A stretch of DNA of 64,000 bases from DATBSK01 sp964501785 (GTDB lineage: Bacteria; Actinomycetota; Acidimicrobiia; IMCC26256; PALSA-555), in NCBI GenBank assembly GCA_964501785.1, contig CAZCUD010000003.1, forward strand, positions 124,001 through 188,000. Reading direction: 5' to 3'. The position numbers were made by a program, and so were the translations under genes. The notes under the pieces were generated by a model. The model saw only the letters and a list, made by a program, of their open reading frames with translations, searched no databases and was not told where the DNA came from. Below are positions 24,462-32,288 of the stretch, in pieces (positions within the stretch are counted from its first letter, which is position 1; the number at the start of each line of letters is the position of its first letter).

Positions 24462-25829
24462 ATGCGAGCGAGCGGTCGAACTCGACGGTGGGGTGCCCTC
24501 GGCATGGCAGCGGCACTCGCCGCCACGGGGATGGCGCTCGTCGCCGGCCCGGCCGGCGCGGGTCTGGACGAGGTCATCCTCTTCGACGAGGACACGCCCG
24601 GTGTCTACGCGGACGCGGCACAGGTGCCCGCCGGCATCTGCGTCGTGACCATCGAGGCGGCCGGCGGATCGGGTGCCGACGCCACCGCGGCCGGCCCGGG
24701 CGGGGGCGGTGCGAACGTCAGCGCGCGCGTGGTCGTCGATCCCGGTGACTCGCTCGACGCGCTCGTCGCCGGCGCCGCGATCGGGACCGCCGGCGGGTTC
24801 GGCGGTGGCGGCGGCGGCTCGATCTCGAGTGGAGGCGGGGGCGGGGCCTCGGCGGTCAGCACCGACGGCACCCCGCTCGTCGTCGCCGGTGGCGGTGGAG
24901 GCGGCGGTGGCAGCGGCGGTGGTGAGTTCGGCGCGGGCGGCGACGCGGGGGCGATCGGGGCCGCGGGTGAGGTCGGTGCCGGCGACGGCGGCCAGGGCGG
25001 CACGGCCGCGGGTGTGGGCGGCGGCGCCGGCTTCAACGGTGGCGGCGGCGGCGGCGTCACCGGCGGCGGGTCCAGCAACCGGGGCGACGGCGGTGCGGGT
25101 GACGGGCTCGCTGGCGGAGGTGGCGGTGGCCCGGCCACTGCCGGTACCGGCAACGCCGGCACGTCGAGCGGCACCGGCGCGGGCGCAGCCGGCGACGATG
25201 GCGGCGCCGGTGGCACCGGGGAGTCCCCGGGCGGTGACGGCGGCGCCGCCGCCGGCTTCGGTGGCGGTGGCGGTGGCGGCGGCGTCGGGTTCGGTGGCGG
25301 TGGCGGCGGGTTCAACGGTGGTGGCGGCGCGGGCTACGGCGCGGGCGGCGGTTCCGGCGGAGCCGGCGCAGGCGGCGGGGGCGGCTCGTCGTTCGCGGCG
25401 ACCGGCTCCTACGACGTCACCGACCTCGGTCCGAACACCGGCGACGGGTCGGTGACCATCTCGTACGACCCGGTCCGCGACAGCTGCGAGGCGGTGCCCG
25501 ACGCCCCGATCGACGTGACCGCCGTGCTCGGTTCGATCATCGTGTCGTGGACGGCACCGGAGTACCCGGGCGGCGGGCCGGTGACGGGCTACGTCGTGAC
25601 GGAGTCGCCGACCGGTGCGACGTTCGACGTGGGCGGCGACACGACGAGCCTCACGCTCGAGTGCCCCGAGCCGGGCACCTACTCGTATTCGGTGCAGGCA
25701 GTGAACGAGTTCGGTGCGAGTGACCCGGCGACCTCGAACGAGGTGACGGTGACCGCCGGCTGCCCGCCGGGCCCGACACCGACACCGACACCGACACCGA
25801 TCGTCGTCACCCCCAGCTTCACGGGCTGA
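24462..25829 (+). CDS. Secreted glycine-rich protein with fibronectin III domain and PxFTG tail
   Basis: 455-aa exported protein. After a signal peptide (MAAALAATGMALVAGPAGAG region) comes a short beta-domain (PAGICVVTIEAAGGSGAD) homologous in plan to the protein at 7142. About 230 Gly-rich residues follow, then a strand-forming GDGSVTISYDP. A fibronectin type III domain spans about residues 345-435 (PDAPIDVTAVLGSIIVSWTAP...TYSYSVQAVNEFGAS). A Thr-Pro linker (PTPTPTPTP) leads to the tail PIVVTPSFTG-stop. Insertion of an FN3 domain before a conserved tail shows that the tail is a separate module. Function unknown; a cell-surface or matrix role is plausible. Confidence 0.87.
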   Translation: MRASGRTRRWGALGMAAALAATGMALVAGPAGAGLDEVILFDEDTPGVYADAAQVPAGICVVTIEAAGGSGADATAAGPGGGGANVSARVVVDPGDSLDALVAGAAIGTAGGFGGGGGGSISSGGGGGASAVSTDGTPLVVAGGGGGGGGSGGGEFGAGGDAGAIGAAGEVGAGDGGQGGTAAGVGGGAGFNGGGGGGVTGGGSSNRGDGGAGDGLAGGGGGGPATAGTGNAGTSSGTGAGAAGDDGGAGGTGESPGGDGGAAAGFGGGGGGGGVGFGGGGGGFNGGGGAGYGAGGGSGGAGAGGGGGSSFAATGSYDVTDLGPNTGDGSVTISYDPVRDSCEAVPDAPIDVTAVLGSIIVSWTAPEYPGGGPVTGYVVTESPTGATFDVGGDTTSLTLECPEPGTYSYSVQAVNEFGASDPATSNEVTVTAGCPPGPTPTPTPTPIVVTPSFTG

Positions 25830-25849
25830 CCACCCGGCGCGTCCCTTCG

Positions 25850-25900
25850 CGCTTTGGCGTCACTTCACCGCGCTCAGCGCGGCGAGGTGACGCCAGAGCG
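25850..25900. repeat. Repeat family A, copy 1 (51-bp palindrome)
   Basis: Outer arms CGCTTTGGCGTCACTT / AGGTGACGCCAGAGCG and inner arms CCGCGC/GCGCGG (loop TCA) form a long hairpin between convergent genes. It is 86% identical (44/51) to the copy at 56175-56225. The last eight codons and stop of mrp (R-S-G-V-T-S-P-R-stop) lie inside it. Confidence 0.85.
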
Positions 25901-27130
25901 GTCGGCGGAGGACTCGCCGGCCTGCCCGACGAGCTCGAAGATGCGAGCGGTGCAGCCCGCCATCTCGATCGGGGGGAGCAGCTCCTCGACGATGCGCGCA
26001 GCGAGGACGTGGAACGCGGCGCCGGCGGGGCTGTCGGGATCTCGCAGCGCGATCGGCCGCCCCTCGTCGCCGCCGCTCGCCACCGCGGGCTCGAGGGGGA
26101 TCGTCGCCACCAGCGGTGCGCCGATCTCCGACGCGAGGGCCTGGCCGCCCCCTTCGCCGAACACGGCGAAGCGCTCGCCACTCGGCGTGACGAACTCGCT
26201 CATGTTCTCCACGACGCCCAGCACCTTCATGTGCGAGCGCCGTGCCATGTCGGCGACTCGCGTCGCGACTCGCTGCGCCGCGAGCCCTGGTGTGGTCACG
26301 ACGAGCATCTCGGCCTGGGGCAGCAAGCGTGCGAGACCCATCTGGATGTCGCCCGTGCCCGGCGGCATGTCGAGGAGCAGGTAGTCGAGCTCGCCCCACC
26401 GCACGTCGGTGAGGAACTGCTCGAGCGCCTTGGTGAGGATCAGCCCGCGCCACATGAGCGCGGTGCCCTCGTCGTCGACGAGGAAGCCCATCGAGACCAC
26501 GTGCAGCGAGCCGTCCTCGTGGCCACTGGCGCCCGGGACGTCGATGACGTGGGGGTGGATCTTCCCGGCCTCGCCACCGAGGCGGCCGTCGATCCCCAGC
26601 ATGCGGGGCACGCTGAACCCCCAGATGTCGGCGTCGAGGACGCCGACCCGCAGGCCCCGTGCTGCGAGCGCGGCCGCGAGGTTGACCGTCACCGACGACT
26701 TGCCCACGCCCCCCTTGCCGCTCGCGACGGCGATCACCCGCGTCGTGGCCGACACCTCGGTGGGCGCCGCGTCCTCGCGGGCCTGCCACCGGGCGCGCTC
26801 CATCGCCGCGGCCTTCTGCTCCTTCGTCATCTCGGAGTACTCGACCGCGACGTCGGCGACCCCGGGGAGGCCCCTGACCTTCGACTCCACCTCCTGCTTG
26901 ATCTGGTGGCGCAGGGGGCAGCCCGCGGTCGTGAGCGCGACCCGCACGGTCACGTCGCCTGCCGGGCTCACGGTGACGTCGTCGACCATCCCGAGGTCGG
27001 TGATGCTCGCGTGGAGCTCGGGGTCGATGACCCCGCCCAGGACGCCCCGCACCGCGTCGGGGGAGGGCGGGGGACCGCCGTCGGGCTCGTGGACCGGGGC
27101 TCCCGGATCGTTGGGATCAGGCGTCTGCAC
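25874..27130 (-). CDS. Mrp/NBP35-family iron-sulfur carrier P-loop ATPase
   Basis: 418 aa. An N-terminal MIP18/DUF59 domain (about 25-105; GVIDPELHASITDLGMV, TTAGCPLRHQI) precedes a SIMIBI ATPase domain with Walker A VIAVASGKGGVGKSSVTVNLA, VGVLDADIWGFSVPRMLG and LLLDMPPGTGDIQ. The CxxC cluster-binding pair of many Mrp/ApbC proteins is absent at the usual place (VENMSEFVTPSGERFAVFG), as in other actinobacterial Mrp. The C-terminal end is encoded by a family A palindrome. The start is GTG. Divergent SufR-like and A-type carrier genes point to Fe-S assembly or delivery. Confidence 0.93.
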   Translation of the reverse strand: MQTPDPNDPGAPVHEPDGGPPPSPDAVRGVLGGVIDPELHASITDLGMVDDVTVSPAGDVTVRVALTTAGCPLRHQIKQEVESKVRGLPGVADVAVEYSEMTKEQKAAAMERARWQAREDAAPTEVSATTRVIAVASGKGGVGKSSVTVNLAAALAARGLRVGVLDADIWGFSVPRMLGIDGRLGGEAGKIHPHVIDVPGASGHEDGSLHVVSMGFLVDDEGTALMWRGLILTKALEQFLTDVRWGELDYLLLDMPPGTGDIQMGLARLLPQAEMLVVTTPGLAAQRVATRVADMARRSHMKVLGVVENMSEFVTPSGERFAVFGEGGGQALASEIGAPLVATIPLEPAVASGGDEGRPIALRDPDSPAGAAFHVLAARIVEELLPPIEMAGCTARIFELVGQAGESSADRSGVTSPR

Positions 27131-27176
27131 AGCTGAATAAACGATACCAACCTTGAAAATATGTCCGCTCCGCCGC

Positions 27177-27182
27177 TACCGT
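27177..27182 (+). promoter_or_regulatory. -10 element in the AT-rich mrp/regulator intergenic region
   Basis: TACCGT, 8 nt before the GTG at 27191. The 60-bp divergent region (27131-27190) is conspicuously A/T-rich (gaataaacgataccaacc) and is the likely site for autoregulation of both transcripts. Confidence 0.45.
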
Positions 27183-27190
27183 CGTAGATC

Positions 27191-27856
27191 GTGCAGCTCC
27201 CGGTCCTGAAGGCCCTCGCCGACGAGACCCGCTACGCGGTGTTCCGCGAGCTCTCCACCTCGACCCAGCCGCTGTCGGCCCAGGATCTCGCCGATCGGTT
27301 GGGCGTGCACGCCAACACCGTGCGGCTCCACCTCGAGCGGCTGCGCGAGGTGGGGATCGTCGACGTCGAGGCCGTCCACCGGGGCACCGTCGGACGCCCC
27401 CAGCACCTCTACTTCCTCGCCGACGGCGCGCCGAGCGTCGGCTTCGACCCGCCGGCGCACGCGCTCCTCGCCGGTCTGCTCGCCGCGCTCGCCGAGCGGG
27501 TCGGCGCCGACCCCGACGACGCCGCCGACGTCGGGCACGCCTGGGGGGCCGACGCGGGGAGCCGCACTCGCACCAGCAGCTGCCTGCGTGCGCTCGAACG
27601 CGAGCTGCACCGGCTCGGCTTCGAGCCCGCGGTCGGCCCGGGCGACGGCACCTCCGAGGGCGGCGCGCGCATCGACTTCCTGCACTGCCCCTTCCGTGAG
27701 CTCGCCGAGGCGTACCCGACGCTGGTCTGCAACCTGCACCGCGGGTTGTGCGAGGGCGTCGTCGATCAGGTCGGAGGGGGAAGCGTCGCCGAGTTCTCGA
27801 CGTTGTACGATCCTGAACCGTGCCATGTGACGGTCGCAGTCGGCGCGTCCGACTGA
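27191..27856 (+). CDS. SufR-like iron-sulfur winged-helix regulator
   Basis: 221-aa ArsR/DeoR-type regulator. The N-terminal winged helix (LKALADETRYAVFRELST; LSAQDLADRLGVHANTVRLHLERLREVGIV) is followed by a dimer/cofactor domain with conserved cysteines in DFLHCPFRELAEAYPTLVCNLHRGLCEGVV and a late EPCHV. This Cys pattern is that of SufR-type [4Fe-4S] sensors, which repress Fe-S biogenesis genes when cluster supply is adequate. It starts with GTG and appears leaderless. It lies 23 bp upstream of an A-type Fe-S carrier and divergent from mrp, so both are likely targets. That is inference from context. Confidence 0.83.
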   Translation: MQLPVLKALADETRYAVFRELSTSTQPLSAQDLADRLGVHANTVRLHLERLREVGIVDVEAVHRGTVGRPQHLYFLADGAPSVGFDPPAHALLAGLLAALAERVGADPDDAADVGHAWGADAGSRTRTSSCLRALERELHRLGFEPAVGPGDGTSEGGARIDFLHCPFRELAEAYPTLVCNLHRGLCEGVVDQVGGGSVAEFSTLYDPEPCHVTVAVGASD

Positions 27857-27879
27857 TCGTCTGAAGAGGAGAGCGCAGC

Positions 27880-28236
27880 ATGTCGATGTTCACCGTCACC
27901 GACGCCAGCCAGGTCTTCAGCCTCACCGACGCGGCGGCGAAGAAGGTGGCCGAGCTGATCGCCGCCGAGGGCTCGAGCGACGAGCTCGTCCTGCGCGTCG
28001 CCGTGCGTCCGGGCGGGTGCTCGGGCTTCAGCTACGAGATGTTCTTCGACACCGACATCGCGGCCGACGACGCGCAGCACGAGCACGGTGACGTGAAGGT
28101 CGTGGTCGACCCGGCGAGCCAGGAGATGCTCAAGGGCGCGACGCTCGACTACAAGGACGGGCTCCAGGGCGCCGGGTTCGCGATCAACAACCCCAACGCC
28201 CAGCGCAGCTGTGGCTGCGGGCAGTCCTTCTCCTGA
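27880..28236 (+). CDS. erpA: A-type iron-sulfur cluster carrier (ErpA/IscA family)
   Basis: 118-aa HesB-like protein that accepts Fe-S clusters and passes them to apo-enzymes. The three conserved cysteines are present: VRPGGCSGFSYEM and, at the C-terminus, QRSCGCGQSF. The intervening LDYKDGLQGAGFAINNPNA block is family-typical. The ATG follows AGGAGAG. It is probably co-transcribed with the upstream SufR-like gene. The downstream 229 bp carries a short palindrome and the promoter of the H1-like gene. Confidence 0.93.
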   Translation: MSMFTVTDASQVFSLTDAAAKKVAELIAAEGSSDELVLRVAVRPGGCSGFSYEMFFDTDIAADDAQHEHGDVKVVVDPASQEMLKGATLDYKDGLQGAGFAINNPNAQRSCGCGQSFS

Positions 28237-28318
28237 CGCGACCTCACGCAACCTGACGCAGCCCGCCTGGAGCGCGTCCGGCGCGCACGTATTCCTGTCA
28301 ATCCGCGCGCGATTCCGT

Positions 28319-28348
28319 TAGCCTTGTCACGCGCTACGCGCGCGTGAC
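28319..28348 (+). promoter_or_regulatory. Promoter and palindrome upstream of the H1-like gene
   Basis: TAGCCT (28319-28324), with TGTCAA 17 bp upstream (28296-28301), makes a plausible promoter. GTCACGCGC-TACGC-GCGCGTGAC (28326-28348) lies right at the predicted start and could be an operator or a 5' hairpin. The rest of 28237-28465 shows no gene. Confidence 0.35.
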
Positions 28349-28465
28349 GTGACTCGCTCCGCATGTGTTCGGACGTGCGTCGGGAGAGATGCGAGGGCGG
28401 GGCCACGGCACATCCCGACTGCAAACGAGTGACAGCGCGCCGCGCTGATCGAAGGGAGCAGCACG

Positions 28466-29308
28466 ATGTCATCGACCTGGCCGCCCAACCCGCCGCTCGG
28501 CGGTGGCCCGACGCCCCCACCGAGCCCGCCGCCCGCGCCGCCGTCACCGCCTTCGTGGCAGCCGACGCCGCCGGCGAGCCCACCGCCCGCGCCGACGCCG
28601 CCGCCGGCGCCCGCGCCCGCGGCTCCGAAGCCCGCGACCTCCACGCCGTCGAAGCCGGCCACGAAGAAGGCGACGAAGAAGAAGTCCACCAAGAAGGCGA
28701 CGAAGAAGCGCCCGGCCAAGAAGGCCACCAAGAAGCGCGCGACGAAGAAGCGCCCGGCCAAGAAGCGGCCTGTGAAGAAGGCCACGCGCAAGACGGCCAA
28801 GCGGCGTCCGACCAAGAAGCGTGCGGCGAAGAAGTCCACCGCCCGCAAGCCCGCGAAGCGCCGCACCACGAAGAAGCGTGCTGCCAAGAAGTCGTCGGCT
28901 CGCAAGCCGGCGAAGCGCCGCACCGCGAAGAAGCGTGCGGCGACCAAGAAGCGGGGCACGGCCAAGCGGCGGACGGCGAAGAAGTCGTCGGCGCGCAAGC
29001 CTGCGAAGCGCCGCACCGCGAAGAAGGCGACGCGCAAGACGGCCAAGCGGCGGACGGNNNNNNNNNNNNNNNNNNNNNNNNNNNNNNNNNNNNNNNNNNN
29101 NNNNNNNNNNNNNNNNNNNNNNNNNNNNNNNNNNNNNNNNNNNNNNNNNNNNNNNNNGAAGAAGTCGTCGGCTCGCAAGCCGGCGAAGCGCCGCACCGCG
29201 AAGAAGGCGACGCGCAAGACGGCCAAGCGGCGGACGGCGAAGAAGTCGTCGGCTCGCAAGCCGGCGAAGCGCCGCACCGCGAAGAAGGCGACGAAGCGCC
29301 GCCGATAG
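28466..29308 (+). CDS. Histone H1-like Lys/Ala-rich DNA-binding protein (interrupted by assembly gap)
   Basis: A proline-rich N-terminus (about 65 aa: 'PPPSPPPAPP' type) is joined to a long basic tail of AKK, TKK, RKPAKRR and similar repeats, as in bacterial H1-like nucleoid proteins. The tail contains a 27-residue (81-bp) tandem unit beginning AKKSSARKPAKRRTAKK. One unit precedes the N gap and one and a part follow it. The true length is unknown because the gap (29058-29157) replaces an unresolved number of units. It ends KKATKRRR. The ATG follows AAGGGAG. A role in DNA compaction is inferred from composition. Confidence 0.8.
   Translation: MSSTWPPNPPLGGGPTPPPSPPPAPPSPPSWQPTPPASPPPAPTPPPAPAPAAPKPATSTPSKPATKKATKKKSTKKATKKRPAKKATKKRATKKRPAKKRPVKKATRKTAKRRPTKKRAAKKSTARKPAKRRTTKKRAAKKSSARKPAKRRTAKKRAATKKRGTAKRRTAKKSSARKPAKRRTAKKATRKTAKRRTXXXXXXXXXXXXXXXXXXXXXXXXXXXXXXXXXXKKSSARKPAKRRTAKKATRKTAKRRTAKKSSARKPAKRRTAKKATKRRR
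28976..29300 (+). repeat. 81-bp tandem repeat with a 100-N scaffold gap
   Basis: Unit 28976-29056, then N from 29058 to 29157, then a unit ending at 29236 and a partial third. The units differ by only a few bases. Exactly 100 N is a conventional placeholder for unknown size, so the copy number cannot be stated. The reading frame is kept across the gap as written. Confidence 0.9.
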
Positions 29309-29382
29309 CGGTCGTCACCGAAGTACGAGCAACGAGCCCGTCGGTCGCGAGATCGGCGGGCTCGTTCGCGTCGAAGGCGCGG

Positions 29383-30249
29383 TCAGCCTCCGACGAGCGC
29401 CCGGAGGCTCGCCTCGACCTCGTCGCCTCCGAACGCGCCGTCGAGGCGACCGACGATCGTCCCTGCACCGTCGATCGTGTAGAACCACGGCTCGCTCGGC
29501 AGGCCCCACGCTTCGACCGTCGGGGCGAGGTCGGCCCCGGTGTCCGAGCGGTAGATCTCCACGTGCATGAGCTCGACCGCGTCCTCGTACGGGCCGCGCA
29601 CGTCGAGGAGCTCGTCGAGCACCGGTCCGCAGTACATCGACTGGCACAGCTCCGGGGTCGCGAACATCACGGCCACGGGCTTCCCGGTGCCGATCACCTC
29701 GCTGAGCGAGACGGTGTGCAGCGGGCACTGCGGCCGGCGGGTGCAGATGGGCTTCACGCCGAGGGTGTCGGCCTTGGTCGGCGACGCCGCCCGGGGCGCG
29801 GGCGTGCCCACTGCCGGCGCGTCGGGCTGGGCCTTCACGTCGATCGCGAAGGGCACGCGCTTGCCCCGGGTGAGCGCGAGTGCGTTCCACACGCCGGCGA
29901 CGTCGAGCGGGGCCTCGACGACGTACACGCCGCGGCCCTTGGGCAGCCCTTCGCGGTGCAGCGTCGCGTCGTAGACGATCCCGTCGTCGGCGCCGGGCGG
30001 CGCGAGCGCGACCCGGGCCGGGGCACCCGACGCGAAGCGGGCCCCTCGAGCGATGGCGAACGCGAGCCGTTGCGGGTCGGGTGAGGCGTAGAGGTCGCTC
30101 GAGAGGACCAGCGGGGACAGCGCCTTGTTGCCCTGGCCGCCGACGGTCTCCACCAGCGACGCCCCGGCCACCCGCGCCAGCGCAGCGGCGCCGACGGCCC
30201 CTCCCGCCGCGGCGAGGAAGGCGCGTCGGCTCAGAGGTGACGAAGGCAC
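29383..30249 (-). CDS. Tat-exported thioredoxin-like protein
   Basis: About 288 aa. The twin-arginine signal is PLSRRAFLAAAGGAVGAAALA. The mature part has an N-terminal domain of unknown type, then IC-x4-QCPLHTVSLSEVIGTGKPVAVMFATPELCQSMYCGPVLDEL. The thioredoxin-like strand-helix with a C-x4-C pair replaces the usual CxxC. The C-terminus (EPWFYTIDGAGTIVGRLDGAFGGDE) is the normal thioredoxin-fold end. The start is uncertain: GTG 30249 has AGGAGG abutting it; GTG 30270 and 30300 are in frame. It diverges from the Fe-S/Mo fusion gene. Redox function outside the membrane is inferred. Confidence 0.75.
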   Translation of the reverse strand: MPSSPLSRRAFLAAAGGAVGAAALARVAGASLVETVGGQGNKALSPLVLSSDLYASPDPQRLAFAIARGARFASGAPARVALAPPGADDGIVYDATLHREGLPKGRGVYVVEAPLDVAGVWNALALTRGKRVPFAIDVKAQPDAPAVGTPAPRAASPTKADTLGVKPICTRRPQCPLHTVSLSEVIGTGKPVAVMFATPELCQSMYCGPVLDELLDVRGPYEDAVELMHVEIYRSDTGADLAPTVEAWGLPSEPWFYTIDGAGTIVGRLDGAFGGDEVEASLRALVGG

Positions 30250-30271
30250 CCTCCTATCCTGCCTGGTCACG

Positions 30272-32044
30272 ATGGCGATGTCGGATCGGGTCGGCTTCAC
30301 GTGCGACGGCGAGGCGGTCGAGGTGACGCCGGAGCCCGGCGCCTCGTTGCTCGACGTCCTGCGCGAGCTCCTCGGCCGCCGCGCGGTGAAGGACGGGTGC
30401 GCGCCGCAGGGTCAGTGCGGCTGCTGCACCGTGCTCGTCGACGGCGAGCCCAGGGTGGCGTGCGTGACGCCGGCCGCCCGGATCGCCGGTCGCGCGATCA
30501 CGACGCTCGACGGGCTCGATCCCGAGGTCCGCGCCCGCCTCGCCGACGCGTTCCTCGCGACGGGTGCCTCGCAGTGTGGCTTCTGCACCCCGGGGATCCT
30601 CGTGCGGGCCGCGGGCGCGCTCGAGCGAGGTCGCGACCTCGGCGCGACCGCCGATCGCGTCCTCGCCGCTCACCTCTGCCGGTGCACCGGCTGGCAGACC
30701 ATCCGCGAAGCCTTCGCCCTCGCTTCGCCCTCCGCTGCTCCAGCGTTGGAAGACTCAGCGACAACAGGTGTCGCTGAGACTTCCGACGCGGCCGTGAAGC
30801 CCGGCCGTGATCTTGTGGCGGCGGGGCGGCGCGCCGAGCTCGAGGGTGGGGTGGCGCAGCGCGTCGCGGCCGACGTGGCGCTGGGCGCGGGTGGGTTCGC
30901 CGACGACACCGCGCCACCCGGCGCGCTCGTCGCGGTGCCGCTCCCGCCCGGCTCGGACGCCCCCGCGGTCGAGGCTGTCGGTCGTCGCTGGGTCGTGGCC
31001 GAGTCGCTCGCCGCCGCACGGGCCACGGCCGGCAAGGTGCAGGGGCGCCGCACGACCCTGTCGCCCCGACCACCCCTGCCCGCGCCCGACGCACCCGTCG
31101 GCGGTGTCGCGCTCGCGACGGGATGGGTCGAGCCCGCCTACCTGGAGCCCGACGCTTCGTGGTGCGAGCCGGGTGGCACGCCGGCGTCGCCCCTCGCGAA
31201 CGGCGGTGCCTTCGGCGGCAAGGCCTCGTCGATCGCTCCGGACGCAGCGCGCGCACTGGCCGACGCGCTCGGCCGCCCGGTGCGCGTCGTGTTCTCCCGT
31301 GAGGACGTGGTGCGGCTCGGCCCGAAGCGCCCACCGATCGCCGCGACCGCAGTCTTCGCCGACGGCGGAATCACGATCGAGGGCCGCGTCGTGGGAACGG
31401 AACAGCACGAGGACCTCTTCGCAGGCCCGTACCGAGTCGCAGTCTTCGAGTGGTGGGCGAACGTCGGTGTTCCCGGGCCGCCGGTCTCGACGTCCCTACG
31501 AGCATGGCCACTGGCGGAGCGGTCGCTCCTCATCGAGGCGGCCCTGACCGAAGCCGGAATCGACCGCAGCGGGCTCCTGCGTGATGAGCACTACGCGCAC
31601 GTGCTCCTCGACACGTGCGTCGTCTCGTCCAGTGGCGCCGCAGCCGGCGCCCGTGTTCGCATGGATCCGACGGGGACACGCGCGGAAGCGGTCGAGCTGC
31701 GGGTCGCCGCCGGCGATCCGCTCGACGAGGTGACGCTGCGCTCCTACTGCATCGGCGCCGCGCACATGGCGCTCGGGTGGGTGCTGTCGGAAGGCCTCAC
31801 CGTCGACCCCGAGACGGGCGAGGTGCTCGACCTCACGATCCGGTCCTTCGGCATCCTGCGCGCCCAGGACATGCCGCCGGTCGAGGTGATGATCGTCGAC
31901 GATCCGGGCGAGCCGAGCGCCGCCGTCTCCGACGCCGTCTTCGCCGCGGTCGCCGCCGCCACCTGGAACGCCGTCACCGCCGCCACCGGCGTGCGCCCCA
32001 CCACCTTCCCCACCTTGCAATGGATGCGTAGCGAACCTTCGTAG
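30272..32044 (+). CDS. Fused [2Fe-2S] / reduced molybdenum-hydroxylase-like protein
   Basis: 590 aa. Residues 1-160 are a complete CoxS/XdhC-type small subunit: plant-type [2Fe-2S] ligands in DGCAPQGQCGCCTVLVDG, then SQCGFCTPGILVRA and LAAHLCRCTGWQ. Residues ~175-590 resemble a shortened large subunit, with AYLEPDASWCEP, a GGAFGGK molybdopterin-contact motif (LANGGAFGGKASS), and later ALGWVLSEGLTVDPETGEVLD. Large subunits are normally ~750 aa; the first hammerhead portion and the catalytic GxGE block near the C-terminus are not visible, so activity is doubtful. Residues 158-173 are encoded by a family D palindrome. The last six codons and the stop lie in a family C palindrome. Confidence 0.75.
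   Translation: MAMSDRVGFTCDGEAVEVTPEPGASLLDVLRELLGRRAVKDGCAPQGQCGCCTVLVDGEPRVACVTPAARIAGRAITTLDGLDPEVRARLADAFLATGASQCGFCTPGILVRAAGALERGRDLGATADRVLAAHLCRCTGWQTIREAFALASPSAAPALEDSATTGVAETSDAAVKPGRDLVAAGRRAELEGGVAQRVAADVALGAGGFADDTAPPGALVAVPLPPGSDAPAVEAVGRRWVVAESLAAARATAGKVQGRRTTLSPRPPLPAPDAPVGGVALATGWVEPAYLEPDASWCEPGGTPASPLANGGAFGGKASSIAPDAARALADALGRPVRVVFSREDVVRLGPKRPPIAATAVFADGGITIEGRVVGTEQHEDLFAGPYRVAVFEWWANVGVPGPPVSTSLRAWPLAERSLLIEAALTEAGIDRSGLLRDEHYAHVLLDTCVVSSSGAAAGARVRMDPTGTRAEAVELRVAAGDPLDEVTLRSYCIGAAHMALGWVLSEGLTVDPETGEVLDLTIRSFGILRAQDMPPVEVMIVDDPGEPSAAVSDAVFAAVAAATWNAVTAATGVRPTTFPTLQWMRSEPS
30743..30789. repeat. Repeat family D, copy 1, inside a coding sequence
   Basis: 47 bp: two 21-nt arms (two mismatches) around the loop ACAGG. 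Read in the frame of the host gene it encodes ALEDSATTGVAETSDA with no stop, in the linker between the Fe-S and Mo domains. Other copies: 36053-36099 and 44450-44496. Confidence 0.9.
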
Positions 32045-32063
32045 AGAGGGTTCAGCTACGCAT
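32024..32063. repeat. Repeat family C, copy 4, overlapping a gene end
   Basis: ATGCGTAGCGAACCTTCG, spacer, AGAGGGTTCAGCTACGCAT. The left arm encodes the last residues (M-R-S-E-P-S-stop) of the Fe-S/Mo fusion protein. Confidence 0.8.
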
Positions 32064-32083
32064 GCAGGACGCGGGCGCTGCGG

Positions 32084-32089
32084 TAGGTT
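32084..32089 (+). promoter_or_regulatory. -10 element for the 54-aa membrane protein
   Basis: TAGGTT, 6 nt before the GTG at 32096. Confidence 0.45.
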
Positions 32090-32095
32090 GCTGGC

Positions 32096-32260
32096 GTGCC
32101 CGGGGCGATCATCTTCGTGATCTGCATGGTGCTGGTGGTGCCGGTCGCCGTGATGTTCGGCGGCGCGATCTGGAGCGCCCTCTTCGGCTGGATGACGGCC
32201 GACGACGCCGAGGCGCGCGCCGAAGGCACGCCGTACGCGGTGGAGCGCGAGGACACCTAG
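32096..32260 (+). CDS. Small single-pass membrane protein (54 aa)
   Basis: GTG start, stop TAG at 32258-32260. One hydrophobic helix (AIIFVICMVLVVPVAVMFGG, residues 4-23) is followed by a WSALFGWMTADDAEARAEG segment and an acidic tail. It carries a leaderless-type -10 element. There is no recognised family and function is unknown. Codon third positions are strongly G/C as in real genes of this genome. It lies between the Fe-S/Mo gene and the GlnR-like gene (opposite strand). Confidence 0.6.
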   Translation: MPGAIIFVICMVLVVPVAVMFGGAIWSALFGWMTADDAEARAEGTPYAVEREDT

Positions 32261-32288
32261 CCCACGAGGGGGGCCTGCCCCCCTCGTG

